Assembly: GCF_964340395.1 (NCBI RefSeq) | Contig: NC_135549.1 | Location: 33,555,832-33,619,831 of the forward strand | DNA from: Glandiceps talaboti | Taxonomy: Eukaryota; Hemichordata; Enteropneusta; Spengelidae | DNA: 64,000 nucleotides | Reading direction: 5' to 3' | Shown here: one piece after another, positions 47,220-59,659 of the stretch | How the letters are laid out: the number at the start of each line of letters is the position of its first letter | Numbering within the stretch: the first letter of the stretch is position 1 | Notes under the pieces: model-generated | Told to the model about the DNA's origin: nothing | The model's database searches: none | The model's input: only the letters and a program-made list of their open reading frames with translations | Position numbers and translations under genes: made by a program

Positions 47220-49440
47220 AATTAAGGCTTATGATCTCATCTTTTTGGTCAAAGATCTATCATTAGATTAAGATGCATTCTGGATGTGTTTATCTCATCA
47301 GTGATATGCAAATTAGGGCTAAAAAGACTCAAACTAAAAGAAAGTCTATAACAAGATGATCCAATCAGTAATATGCAAATTAGTGCCTAATAATATGTCT
47401 TTTTGGTCAAAATTCTATCATTAGATTAAGATGTATTCTTGATGTGTTTATCTCATTAGTGATATGCAAATTAGGGCTAAAAAGACTAAAACTAAGTCTA
47501 TATTTACAAAGTCTATAACAAGATGATCCAATCAGTAATATGCAAATTAGAGCCTAATAACGTGTCTTTTTGGTCAAAAGTCTATCATTAGATTAAGATG
47601 TATTCTTGATGTGTTTATCTCATCAGTAATATGCAAATTAGTGCCTAATAATGTGTCTTTTTGGTCAAAAATCTATCATTAGATTTAGATGTACTCTTGA
47701 TGTGTTTATCTCATCAGTGATATGCAAATTAGAGCTAAAAAGACTAAGACTAAAAGTCTATATTTACAAAATGTCTAAGATAATCCAATCAGTAATATGC
47801 AAATTAGTGCCTAATAATGTGTCTTTTTGGTCAAAAATCTATTATTAGATTAAGATGTATTCTTGATGTGTTTATCTCATCAGTGATATTCAAATTAGGG
47901 CTTAAAAGACTAAAAATAAAGGAAAGTCTATAACAAGATGATCCAATCAGTAATATGCAAATTAGTGCCTAAAATGTGTCTTTTTGGTCAAAAATCTATC
48001 ATTAGATTAATATGCATTCTTGATGTGTTTATCTCATCAGTGATATGCAAATTAAGGCTAAAAAGACTACAACTAAAAGTCTATATTTACAAAAAGTCTA
48101 TAACAAGATGATCCAATCAGTAATATACAAATTAGTGCCTAATAATGAGTCTTTTTGATCAAAAGTCTATCATTAGATTAAGATGTATTCTTGATGTGTT
48201 TATCTCATCAGTGATATGCAAATTAGGGCTAAAAAGACTAACAATAAAATAGTCTATAACAAGATGATCCAATCAGTAATATGCAAATTAGTGCCTAATA
48301 ATGAGTCTTTTTGATCAAAAATCTATCATTAAATTAAGATGTATTCTTGATGTGTTTATCTCATCAGTGATATGCAAATTAGGGCTAAAAAGACTAACAA
48401 TAAAATAGTCTATAACAAGATGATCCAATCAGTAATATGCAAAGTAGTGCCTAATAATGTGTCTTTTTGGTCAAAAGTCTATCATTAGATTAAGATGTAT
48501 TCTTGATGTGTTTATCTCATCACTGATATGCAAATTAGGGCTAAAAAGACTAAAAATAAAATAGTCTATAACAAGATGATCCAATCAGTAATATGCAAAG
48601 TAGTGCCTAATAATGTGTCTTTTTGGTCAAAAATCTATCATTAAATTAAGATGTATTCTTGATGTGTTTATCTCATCAGTGATATGCAAATTAGGGCTAA
48701 AAAGACTAACAATAAAATAGTCTATAACAAGATGATCCAATCAGTAATATGCAAAGTAGTGCCTAATAATGTGTCTTTTTGGTCAAAAGTCTATCATTAG
48801 ATTAAGATGTATTCTTGATGTGTTTATCTCATCACTGATATGCAAATTAGGGCTAAAAAGACTAAAAATAAAATAGTCTATAACAAGATGATCCAATCAG
48901 TAATATGCAAATTAGTGCCTAATAATATGTCTTTTTGGTCAAAATTCTATCATTAGATTAAGATGTATTCTTGATGTGTTTATCTCATTAGTGATATGCA
49001 AATTAGGGCTAAAAAGACTAAAACTAAAAGTCTATATTTATAAAGTCTATAACAAGATGATCCAATCAGTAATATGCAAATTAGTGCCTAATAATATGTC
49101 TTTTTGGTCAAAAGTCTATCATTAGATTTAGATGTATTCTTAATACCATGATCTCATCGGTGATATGCAAATTAGGGCTAAAAAGCCTCAAACTAAAAGT
49201 CTATATTTACAAAACGTCTATAACAAGATGATCTCTTTAGTGATATGCAAATTAGGGGCTAATAATGTGGCTTTTTGGTCAAAAGTCTATCATTAGTTTA
49301 AGATGTATTCTTAATACTATGATCTCATCGATGATATGCAAATTAGTGCCTAAAAATGTGTCTTTATGGTAAAAAATCTATCATTAGTTTAAGATGTATT
49401 CTTGATGTGTTTATCTCATCAGTGGCACAAAGGTGACATG
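47220..49440. repeat. ~160-170-bp tandem array rich in ATGCAAAT octamers
   Basis: About 13 diverged units. Each contains two sub-motifs of the form CAGTAATATGCAAATTAGTG and CAGTGATATGCAAATTAGGG, with TGTCTTTTTGGTCAAAA, CTATCATTAGATTAAGATGT and ATTCTTGATGTGTTTATCTC between them. The motifs match the dispersed repeat at 8220-8240 and 10050-10070 and 10705, so the array is that family amplified in tandem. More than 20 perfect ATGCAAAT octamers occur. Confidence 0.93.
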
Positions 49441-51271
49441 TCATTCGGAAAATATGCCATATTTGTCATCAAAAATCAATATTTTCTGCATAATTAATCA
49501 TAAAACAAGCTTTATTTTGAAACCTGGCCTTGAGCTCCCATGGACTATACGGGGAAGGTCTGCTGTAAAGTCTGTATGCATATGTCATAAGGTACATGTA
49601 CATGTATGATATAGGGTATATACTTTTCTAGGCGAGAAGATTTTGGATAACCCTGCCCATCTAGACTGGTTGATTTTATTTTAATTGTAGTTCAAAATAT
49701 TGATATATTTTTCAAAATAATTCTTACAATTGCTAAAAGTAAGATTTCATTTCTCAAAAAATTAATTATTTTTGATCAGTTTTTAGGTATTACATCATAT
49801 GAACTACCGTCTGCATGTATTATAGACCTGTATAGTATGTATTTTGAGTGATACAGTTGGTATAAGAAAGAGTCAGACCATTTTTAGGGTGTGTAGTATG
49901 ACAACAGTTTGGTTTTTGGGGGTTTCAACATAGCCTCCCTATGTCATTTCACAAAGAGTTGCCCACCTCATCCTGGGATATATGGTCATGTGAACAAAAT
50001 TAATGAAAGTGGTTTATTTTGCTAATACTAGTTCAAAGAAGCACACTTTAGATAAATTTTCTTTGCCGGCCCTACTATTAAATTCTATCTTAATAACAAT
50101 AATGATAATAATAATAATAATAACTTTAGGGTAATAATAATAACATATAATAAATAATCACTAATAGGTAATAAGTACTAATATAATAAATACTAATGTA
50201 TGATAAATACTAATATATAATAAATACTAATATATAGTAAATAAGCACATAATTAGGCACCAATGACTGTTAATTTCTAATTCTCCCTTCATAATTAATT
50301 GCACTTAAAGTTGAAATAGTATTTGCATTATGGATTACTCTCATTAAACATGTTCATATGACAGGACAACTCTGTGTGAAATGATACTAGGAGGCTTTGC
50401 TAAGATTACCAAGCCCTTACTGTTGTCATACTACATACCCAAAAATGGAGACACTTTCTAATACCAACTTTATAGCACAAAATAGATACTCTACAGATCT
50501 ATGATAGATACAGGCGGCAGTTTGTACGATGAAATAGCTAAAAACTGACCAAATTAATTGTCTTTTGGAAAATGAAATCTCACTTTTAAGAATTGTAATA
50601 ATGTTTTGAAATTTATAGATTTATTCTAAGCTGCAACTGAAGCAAAATCTATCAGTCCAGCTGAGCAGGGTTTTCCAAAGTTTTCCAGCCCAGAAAAGTA
50701 TACAAAAAACACTGCTTTCCAGCAGACCTTTCCCACCTATGGGAGTTGTGCACCCCCCCCTCCCATATTACTTCTGCAAAAAAAATTTAATTCTCTGAGA
50801 TAGGACAAAAATACACATTTTGATAACACATACAAATTCTACCCACTTTATGCAACTTTAGTCAGTTATTATTTCATAATCAATTTAATAGTATAAAAAT
50901 GTTTTTGCTTGACTTATTCTCATTGGCTTTTCTAACCATTGGGGTCGATTTTTCAGGGAGAAACAGGAGAACAATAAAAAATCAATTAATTATACTGTAT
51001 TTGCAAATTTATACACACAGTTCTTTCTTTATAGTGGTTTCCCAAACCTGGGCAAGTTTACCTTCGTCAAGATTTGATTTCTTCCTTTCACCCCATTTCA
51101 TAAAAAAATATTGTCTACAAATTATAACCTTGAAAATTTAATATCAACCATATGGGAGCACTTTGGTAAATGTAATTTATATTGAATGTATTTTTTCATT
51201 ATTTTATTAAATAAAACACAATATATTAACCAAACTGTATTAATACAATTTCCATGCAAGTTTATTTTCAG
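49441..51271. other. AT-rich sequence, no gene recognised
   Basis: Includes an (AATAATAATA)-like and TAATATATAATAAATACTA region (50090-50250) and an inverted-looking pair of phrases around 49850-49930 and 50390-50450 (TATGACAACAG...AGTATG...AAAATGG). Confidence 0.5.
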
Positions 51272-51310
51272 GAAGCCAGGCTCGACAAAGATGGACAAAT
51301 GATGGAAAAT
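51272..51310 (+). CDS. Putative exon a of an unrecognised plus-strand gene
   Basis: 39 bp between a good acceptor (TTTATTTTCAG) and donor GTGAGT. Read in the phase that joins the next exon it encodes SQARQRWTNDGK and ends with one base of a Leu codon. The support is splice signals and phase only; no homologue recognised. Confidence 0.35.
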
Positions 51311-51591
51311 GTGAGTCAAAAAACTGTCTTTTTAATATTTAATATGTTTATACATTGAAAGTTAGATTTAGAAACTTTATTTCTATTTGATTGTCATGTC
51401 TGCAATATAAAATAAATTTAGAAAATAATATAATTGCATTGTGAGTGAATATTTCAATTCTTATACTATTTCTTAAATTTCTTTCTTTTAGCCTGTGGTG
51501 ATAAGAAGATACTGATGTGTATTTTGCATTTATGTATATCTATTAAAATGTAATTTATGTATTGAAATGTATTTTTAAGTTATTTTATTAG

Positions 51592-51648
51592 TAGAACTTT
51601 TGGAGGAGTTTAGAAGAACAGAAAAACAGTTTCAGACATCAGCACCAA
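51592..51648 (+). CDS. Putative exon b of the same gene
   Basis: 57 bp from acceptor TTTATTAG to donor GTAAGT (51649). In phase it encodes ELLEEFRRTEKQFQTSAP, a charged, helix-like peptide, and leaves one base to be completed by the next exon. An acceptor-like CTTTCTTTTAG at 51481-51491 could belong to another exon between a and b. Confidence 0.4.
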
Positions 51649-51659
51649 GTAAGTTTTTT

Positions 51660-53000
51660 GAAGTTTTTTTAGTTTGTATGGCTGCATGAATGATTGCTCT
51701 TTTAACTATCCCACCTCACCCCTTCCAACATACGTACATCAAATACACTATCATTTTTGCGTCTCCGGCACCAATTGTCATATCTGCGCCATCATCTACC
51801 TCGCGTTTCGGTCCGCAGTCTTCGCTGCACATGATCATATATTACATATTGACATACACAAACAGCACTCCTCGATTTTTGTTATCCCTTTCCGTACGTC
51901 TGGTTTCTTGTGGATTTTGGTTTTCTCTGACTAGGTGGGGTCTCTATGGTTGATTACTTTGTTGTTTGGTTGGTTGGCGTTGGTTGGTTGGTTAGTCGGT
52001 TGGTCGGTTGGTTGGTTGGTTGGCAATGGTTCGTTGGTTAGTCCTTTGTAGGTTTTACATATTTTTCACTTGCTGTCTATGGCCTTAATCTCTCATACCA
52101 ACACACATAAACCTCACAAACCTCCGCCGTGTCGCCGCCATCTCTATTACTGCCGTGTCGCCATCTTTATTTGCCATCACCGTTGTGCGTCATATTCATT
52201 ACAACAATACAATAAAGTCCCCCATTCATTTTAACTTTCTGTATGTATGTTTGTATGGTTTAGAGTTATAATGGCACATTCCATTACAACTCTTCATATT
52301 CGCAGTCAAGCATGTGCATGTATGTTAACCCTCTCCCCCCAAAAAAAACAAAAAGTATGTGTCCTTGTATGGTGATTCAAATTGGCAACAAAGAATTGCT
52401 TGGCAGCAATGACACCCCTAGCATTGACTAGATAATATGGATTTTAGAGTAATCAATTTCCAATGCGGCCTAAATTCAACTGCATACAGAGCTCAGTAGA
52501 GCTATCAAACATTTAATCCTCTTTTTATCAGGGGGGTGGGTTGGTCAATTTCACTACAAACATTCAAATTAAAATCTCAAATCCAGGGGACCATATAGCC
52601 AGAATTACCATACGAGTATGACTACATTCTCAGTCTAAATAATTGTTGGCATAATGCTAAAAATGCTACTAATGACTGAGTGAATTTAAGGTACTGTCGT
52701 CTTTAGTGTATCCATGGCTGTGTATTTCAAGGCAATATCTCTTCTTTGGTACGTCTACAGAATATCAAGTATACATCACTTACACCTAAAAGCTATGAAT
52801 GGTAAGCGTCATCTAGAAGTTCTTTACTTATCTTTGCTGTTCATCTACAATTGATCTGTGCTGTCATGAACACAGATGAAAAGTGATGTAGCCTCAAATA
52901 TACATCTGAAAGTTGTTCATAAACTGATAAATTTTCATCAAGTCTTCATCAAAGACAGTCTTCAATATTTCAACTTACTAGCCAAGTCAAATTCAGAATT
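51660..53000. repeat. Diverged segmental repeat, copy 1
   Basis: Shares with 54785-55960 an ordered set of blocks: GAATGA...TCTT.TAAC, CACCTC/CCTCTCC, CATCATCTACCTCGC, CACATGATCATATATTACAT and, near 52398, GCTTGGCAGCAATGACACCC with CTAGCATTGACTAGATAATA. The copies are about 3.1 kb apart in the same orientation. Short GGTTGGTTGGTT runs lie at 51965-52030. Confidence 0.65.
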
Positions 53001-53349
53001 TTTTATGACAAATATGGCCAATATTTTGTCATCATTGCAAAGGTCACAAAACAAAGCAATGACGAGGTCTCAAAGCTCATTATAAATAAAATGGGTATTA
53101 AGTCATTTAATTTAGGTTTCTATGTATTAAGCTACCAGACTGAGCTTGTGCACAAAATGTGAAGTTTGACATTTGTGCCAGGCTTGGTTGAAATTGGTCT
53201 ATGCATCTCTGCTGTATACTATGCACTATGATTAATGTTTGACTATTTGACCTTGAAGATACAGGTCGAGGTCAAAGGTCGAGGTCTCAGAAAGACCATT
53301 ATCAATAATGTGGATATGGATAATATAACACTCAAAGTGGGTCACTATT

Positions 53350-54497
53350 ACACACTTCAATAATAGCACTCGGTATTAAATAGCACTATTGCAAGAAATG
53401 TGGGAATTGAATACTAGCATCCATTATTAAATAGCACTATTGCAAGATGTGTGGGAATTGAATACTAGCACTCAGTATTAAATAGCAATATTGCAAGAAA
53501 TGTGGGAATTGAATACTAGCACTCGGTATTAAATAGCACTATTGCAAGACATGTGGGAATTGAATACTAGCACTCGGTATTAAATAGCACTATTGCAAGA
53601 CATGTGGGAATTGAATACCAGCACCTGGTATTAAATAGCACTATTGCAAGACATGTGGGAATTGAATAATAGCACCCGGTATTAAATAGCACTATTGCAA
53701 GAAATGTGGGAATTGAATACTAGCAACCGGTATTAAATAGCACTATTGCAAGAAATGTGGGAATTGAATACTAGCACCCGGTATTAAATAGCACTATTGC
53801 AAGAAATGTGGGAATTGAATACTAGCACCAAGTATTAAATAGCACTATTGCAAGAAATGTGGGAATTGAATAATAGCACCCGGTATTAAATAGCACTATT
53901 GCAAGAAATGTGGGAATTGAATACCAGCAACCGGTATTAAATAGCACTATTGCAAGACATGTGGGAATTGAATACTAGCACCAAGTATTAAATAGCACTA
54001 TTGCAAGAAATGTGGGAATTGAATACTAGCACCCGGTATTAAATAGCACTATTGCAAGAAATGTGGGAATTGAATACTAGCACCCGGTATTAAATAGCAC
54101 TATTGCAAGAAATGTGGGAATTGAATAATAGCACCCGGTATTAAATAGCACTATTGCAAGAAATGTGGGAATTGAATACCAGCAACCGGTATTAAATAGC
54201 ACTGTTGCAAGACATGTGGGAATTGAATACTAGCACCAAGTATTAAATAGCACTATTGCAAGAAATGTGGGAATTGAATACTAGCACCCGGTATTAAATA
54301 GCACTATTGCAAGAAATGTGGGAATTGAATACTAGCAACCGGTATTAAATAGCACTATTACAAGAAATGTGGGAATTGAATACTAGCACTCGGTATTAAA
54401 TAGCACTATTGCAAGAAATGTGGGAATTGAATACTAGCAACCGGTATTAAATAGCACTATTGCAAGAAATGTGGGAATTGAATACTAGCAACCGTTC
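53350..54497. repeat. 51-bp minisatellite
   Basis: About 22 units of 51 bp with core TAAATAGCACTATTGCAAGA and ATGTGGGAATTGAATACTAG. The most variable site is CACCCGG/CAACCGG/CACCAAG/CACTCGG. Variant blocks repeat within the array (the CCAAG, CCCGG, AACCGG order near 53825-53940 and again near 53975-54190), indicating multi-unit duplication. Confidence 0.95.
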
Positions 54498-54699
54498 ATG
54501 TTGTACTTAAAAATAGTGACCCCCCCTGCAATTCATCCACAAAACAATCCCCCCCCCCTGACAAATATAAAAACACAATGTCCTGCCCATCTGTTGACAG
54601 GAAACACTCTTTTTGTTCACGCACACTGCATATATAGTTAATTTTACATGTTACATTTTCAGTAATTTTAATTTTTATACTATTTTTTTATAACATTAG

Positions 54700-54749
54700 C
54701 ATGGAACTATAACAAAACAATAGATGGTTACAAAGGCCAAAGAAAATGA
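54700..54749 (+). CDS. Putative terminal exon of the same gene
   Basis: Acceptor ATAACATTAG with an upstream T-rich tract (54673-54690). In phase with the previous donor it reads TWNYNKTIDGYKGQRK then TGA (54747-54749). ATTAAA, a variant polyadenylation signal, follows within 25 bp. The protein is not recognised. The intron would contain the 51-bp array. Confidence 0.4.
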
Positions 54750-54784
54750 TTATCAAAATCTTGTGAAATTAAAATGCTTTTACT

Positions 54785-55960
54785 TTTCTAAGTATGAATG
54801 AATGAATGAGTGACTGTTGTTCTTATAACCCCCTCTCCAACCTACACATTTCAAATACTACCCGTATTGTCATCATCATCGCCATCAACTACCTCACGCC
54901 TCGGTCCTTTTTTGCCATCACTACGCATGACCACATATTACATATACACAAACGGTTCATCTTTTTTCTTTTTCTTCTCATTTTGGGTTGTCCTCAGGTT
55001 AGGTTAGGTCAGAGGGTCGGTAGTTTGGATTATTTTCACTTGCCTGGCTATGGACTTTCTCTCATACTTAACATCCACAGACACAAATTTCGCACTTCCA
55101 CCACTGTCACCAATTTCACCACGTCTCCGTTTGCATTCATCATCTTCGCTGCGTCTTCATCTGCATTCGCCATCCTTCCTGCGTCTCCACCTGCATTCGT
55201 CATGTTCGCCCTGTGTCATATTCAAGTTATTTTTACACCAACACCAACACAAACTATAGGTTTTCATGTTTGAGAGTTATAATGGCACCATACCCTCATA
55301 ACTCCTCACTATTGGCTGTCAAGCATTGTGAGTGTGTGTATTAAACTTGCCCCCCCCCAAAAAAAAAAAAATAAAAAAAATAAAAGTAATAAATAAAAAT
55401 AAAGGAAAAACTGTGGCCTATTGTATATAAAAGGGTATGTATGGCAACTCAAAGGAAGCGACAAAGAATTGCTTGGCAGCAATGATACCCCTAGCATTGA
55501 CTAGATAATATGGACGTTAGATTCAATATTTCATGCGCCACATTTCAACAGAGCTCAGTGAAGTTCTACCAACCCTGTACATCATATCATTGGGATTAGG
55601 AATGGACAATAAAAATATCAAGGATCTAACGTTCAGGGGACTTTTTTGCCCGACTTGCCATATCATAACGGTACTCGGTATATACCAGTTAATCTAGATG
55701 AATGAAATAAATGAAATAAAATATACCATAAGTTCTATAAATAGTCTATACATATAATGACCAACTGAAAGTACTATCGTCTGGCTTTTGTGGCTGTCAT
55801 TCAAGGCAATTTCTATTACATCTACAAGATATCAAGTGTACATCACCTACATCTGACGGCTTAGAGTGTTAAGTGTCTTCTCTAGGGTACTTACTTTTTA
55901 TTATTCGTCTACATTTGATCATGATGTGTGATGATGATGAACGTAAGTGTAGTCTGTAAG
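54785..55960. repeat. Diverged segmental repeat, copy 2
   Basis: Second copy of the 51.66-53.0 kb block, same order and orientation, with GCTTGGCAGCAATGATACCC at about 55471. Frames through it (155 codons at 54806) are low-complexity and not treated as genes. Confidence 0.65.
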
Positions 55961-56459
55961 GTACGCCGTGATGGGGCGCCCTCACACTTCAGCCAACCCC
56001 TCCCACGCCGGTGAGGGCGGAACGTCAGGACGTATCTTACACTACAGTCTAACGTAAGTGACACACAAAATTAATTATGTATGCGTAAGAGCAAATGACA
56101 CACATCTTATGGCAAATGACTAGCGTATGGAAATAAATGACACACATAAGGCAAGTAATGCACGTATGACCACAGGGGCGTGTAATATTTCTTAGATTGT
56201 TGTTTTCCTGGTCTACAGACTAGATATAACAACCTTTTGACTTTTGACTATATATTCCTACCTGTAAGTAAGGAAAAAACATTTCCGCTACTTTAGAGAT
56301 TGACACATTTGTAGCAGCAGGATTCGTACGATATTTTCCTAAGAAAACGGCGATCCAGGGCGGCAATCTAAGCAATAATACGTGCCCTGTGCTCGTGACT
56401 ATAAATGACGCACACACAAGGCGAATGATGCACACATGACAATAAATCTAAATGACACA
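55961..56459. other. Sequence without recognised gene
   Basis: Contains an inverted CAGTCTA...CGTAAGTGTAGTCTG style repeat near 55935-56055 and several AATGACACACA phrases. Otherwise nothing supported. Confidence 0.45.
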
Positions 56460-57290
56460 CATGACTACATGAGATGACTACATGCGATATGACTACATGA
56501 GGTGACTACATGCGATGTGACTACATGAGATGACTACATGCGATGTGACTACATGAGATGACTACATGCGATATGACTACATGCGATGTGACTACATGAG
56601 ATGACTACATGCAATACTGCGATGCGAGATGATGACATGATATGCGGCGATTTTGTAATGACGTTATGCCATTCGTAGATTATTCAATATGCATAAGGGG
56701 TAGACCATTCGATATCCTGGGGGGCTTGGAAGATTGGTGGAGAGTCATTATTTTTTTTCCCACCTGCTTGCCTGAGAATTATTTTTTTCTCCTTTTCCTA
56801 TGCTGGCAACTTTTTTTTTCTTTGCTTCTTTGAGATATCCGGATTTTTTTTACGTCAATGTTGAACACCTACATTTGTTGCCACAATTTTCTGTTTGGTT
56901 TTGGCACACGGTAATAGAGAGAGTAAAAAGATGCTGTTCTATCACACACATATTATATTTAAAAAACTACATATTTCATACATGTTTGATTTTCAATTAA
57001 ATAAGCATGCCATGGTATGGTGACACACTGAAAATACAAATCGGAAACTTGATTGGTGAGCTCAAACATTCAGATAGACCGGTCAGTTTCTCCAGATTGG
57101 TGGATGGGGGGGGGGGGGGTGTCAGTGTTTTTTTTTCATTGGGCCGACAAAAAGTCACTGACCCCCCCCCCCCCGAATAAAGTTTCATAGCATCTGACAG
57201 TAAGTTGTAGAGGGAAGAGCTTTGAGACTGGGATATGTCCACCTCTTGTGCGAGTGTCTGTGAATGGGGGGGGGGGGGTTCTAGCCGGTC
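56460..57290. mobile_element. Partial copy of the second foldback element
   Basis: Nearly identical to 37640-38500: the GACTACATGCGATATGACTA arm repeats, GATATGCGGCGATTTTGTAA, the GATATCCTGGGG run, the T-tract series and the CATTGGGCCGACAAAAAGTC region. Similarity stops near 57280, so the core and right arm are missing. Confidence 0.8.
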
Positions 57291-58637
57291 TAGGTGTGCT
57301 CATGTCTGCGTAGTATTCGTATACATGTACATTTGAATACTGGAGAAAGCTGCCCCACTCCGAAAGCAGCACCGAGGTGAATCGCAACACGCAAGTACAT
57401 TCAGGGTAGCTCGATGTGTGGAAGATTGTTGGAAGTTTGAGTGAAATACGCGTGTAAAAATAGCTTCCTATAGTGACGATCCTGATGATATTAGGCGGAC
57501 CAGGAAAGTGATGATCACTGCAGCCGAACAAATCAATTTAAAAAAAAATGGTATGTACGTCGAAATTTATGTACACGGAGAGGTATTTATTTTGATATTT
57601 GGGTAGCTAGGCAAGTTCCTTCCATAAACACTTGTAAAACATTGCATTTGGTTGTGTTCGGCGGCAAAACTTAATAGAAGTAATGGTAGAGACTAGTTGA
57701 AAATGGAAGGAGTTAATATTGGGGCGAGTTAAAATTGGGGAGAAGTGAATCGAAATCGGCTCACATGCTCAGGCTGGGCCCAGGCTCCCCTTCGGGTCGC
57801 CCTCTAGTGGTTAACTTAACATCAACGCCGCGCCAGCTCCTGAATATTAAGAATGCACATCATGGAAACAACGTATCAAGGCTACGACTCGGACGAGAGC
57901 GAAGAAGTAGGTTTATGTTGAGTTACTACTAGAATACACTCTGTATTAGCTGCAATAATTGTAGTGCGTTGTGTCGTTCCGATGTTTAACTTAAATGGAA
58001 GCAAACGCTACAATATTCATGTAAGTTGTAACGTAAACGGACGGAACACGATCTGAATAGCAAAGTTGGGTGAATTTTTTCTGCTGAATTATGCCGTACC
58101 TGCCAACAAATCGGAAATTTCCTAACACCAACATTAATTACGGAGCCTTCAACATCCAAGAAATTTTCAGAGGTACCCCAATCCCATCAAAATCGGCAAA
58201 AGTAGCAACTCATGCCCTGACCCACTTGTGGACAGTATTATTCTTATTATGCATGGTGCACGTGAAAAACAAAAGATGGCGGCACATTCAAACAGAAGAT
58301 CGTCGCATCTTGTGTATATTCAGCGCTCATCACTGGAAGGACGATGCGCGTAGCTAAATCACATCATTTCATTACTGTCAGGATGCAAGAATGCCTAAAA
58401 AAAAGGCGCGTTGTTTATGCATATTCTTACGCTAACGAAGTGATCTTTGACCTGTGACCCGACCCCAAGTTTATCTTGCATTGCTCAATGTACCCCCGGG
58501 AATGTACCAAATCAATCGTGCCATTATGCCGACAATGCCGTGGCCAATTGTAAATGACCAATAATTCCATATACTACCTCCATGCTCCATGATTCCTTCT
58601 GATCTCAGACCACTAAAAGTCGTTAGTGGTCTGAGCT
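57291..58637. other. Sequence without recognised gene
   Basis: Includes an end related to the possible MITE at 31926-32573 (57695-57755). A frame at 58091-58357 (88 codons) has no recognised domain. Confidence 0.45.
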
Positions 58638-59456
58638 ACGAGTGTGAAGCTACCATCATATTCATATTCATCTTCACTTTCAAAAGTTGACCTCTAGCTC
58701 AATGTGAATATGATGATAGTTTCACACGTTCATCATCAGATTCGAAGTCTTCCGAATGGGTACGAACACGCGTTCGGTAAATCACATATCCTTCATTGGC
58801 AGGTTGAAATCATGTGACTGTAATTACTTTTCACTTGATTTGCGTGGATTTGCATGCTTTCTTCTTATTTTTGCCAGAGTATCCAATTTGCACCATGAAT
58901 TATTGTTGTCATGGACCATAATTTTTACAATCGATTGCGTTGACCCTCCCCGATCAAGGGAACTACATACATTGTGATAATTGTGGTCTTGACAACACTA
59001 TTTTGTGTAAATTTCACCAGTGTAAGTGTTAAGTAGGGTTTCAAAGATAGCGACACTGCGGGAAATCAAAACACACCCAGCCAAGCCGTATTTTATTACA
59101 TTACTCATACAGGTATTTTGTACACCCAAATATTGATATTTCATTTTCAAAGATATGGGAAAGGCATACTAAACATCCAAATTAGTTTTTTATATGACAA
59201 CAATAATCCATGGTGCAAATTGGATACTCTGGCAAATCCACGTAAATCAAGTGAAAAGTAACTACAATCACATGATTTCAACCTGCCAATGAAGGATTTA
59301 TGTGATTTGCCGCGGCCCGAACGCTTGTTCGTACCTATTCGGAAGACTTCGAATCTGATGATGAACGTGTGAAGCTATCATCATATTCACATTGAGCTAG
59401 AGGTCAACTTTTGAAAGTGAATATGAATATGAATATGATGGTAGCTTCACACTCGT
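58638..59456. mobile_element. 819-bp inverted-repeat element with 9-bp target duplication
   Basis: Ends ACGAGTGTGAAGCTACCATC and its reverse complement; arms of about 275 bp (58638-58912) and 263 bp (59194-59456) enclose about 280 bp of unrelated core. The direct repeat GTCTGAGCT flanks it exactly at 58629-58637 and 59457-59465. Long arms and a 9-bp duplication fit a MULE-type non-autonomous element. No transposase. Confidence 0.9.
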
Positions 59457-59497
59457 GTCTGAGCTCTGATATGATAGGGATATGCCCATACTTAGTG

Positions 59498-59592
59498 CTG
59501 GGGGGGGGGGGGGGGCTGCACGAGGAGGGGGGGGGGTCAAAAGAATCAGGGGGGTGGATCACTCAAAAATGTTAAGCTGGGGGGGGGGGGGG
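59498..59592. repeat. Poly-G tracts
   Basis: Three runs of 9-15 G within 95 bp, the next most extreme base bias after the CT tract. G-quadruplex potential on the plus strand. Confidence 0.9.
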
Positions 59593-59659
59593 TTGCTCCA
59601 AAATGTTTGCTAACACTGACATATAGAACACATTGATATGTAGTGAAGAAATAATCACC

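Noticed and set aside
56220-56435. Minus-strand 71-codon frame considered as an SLC27A upstream exon
   Set aside because: No FATP motif could be recognised and the phase to the 37099 exon cannot be set.
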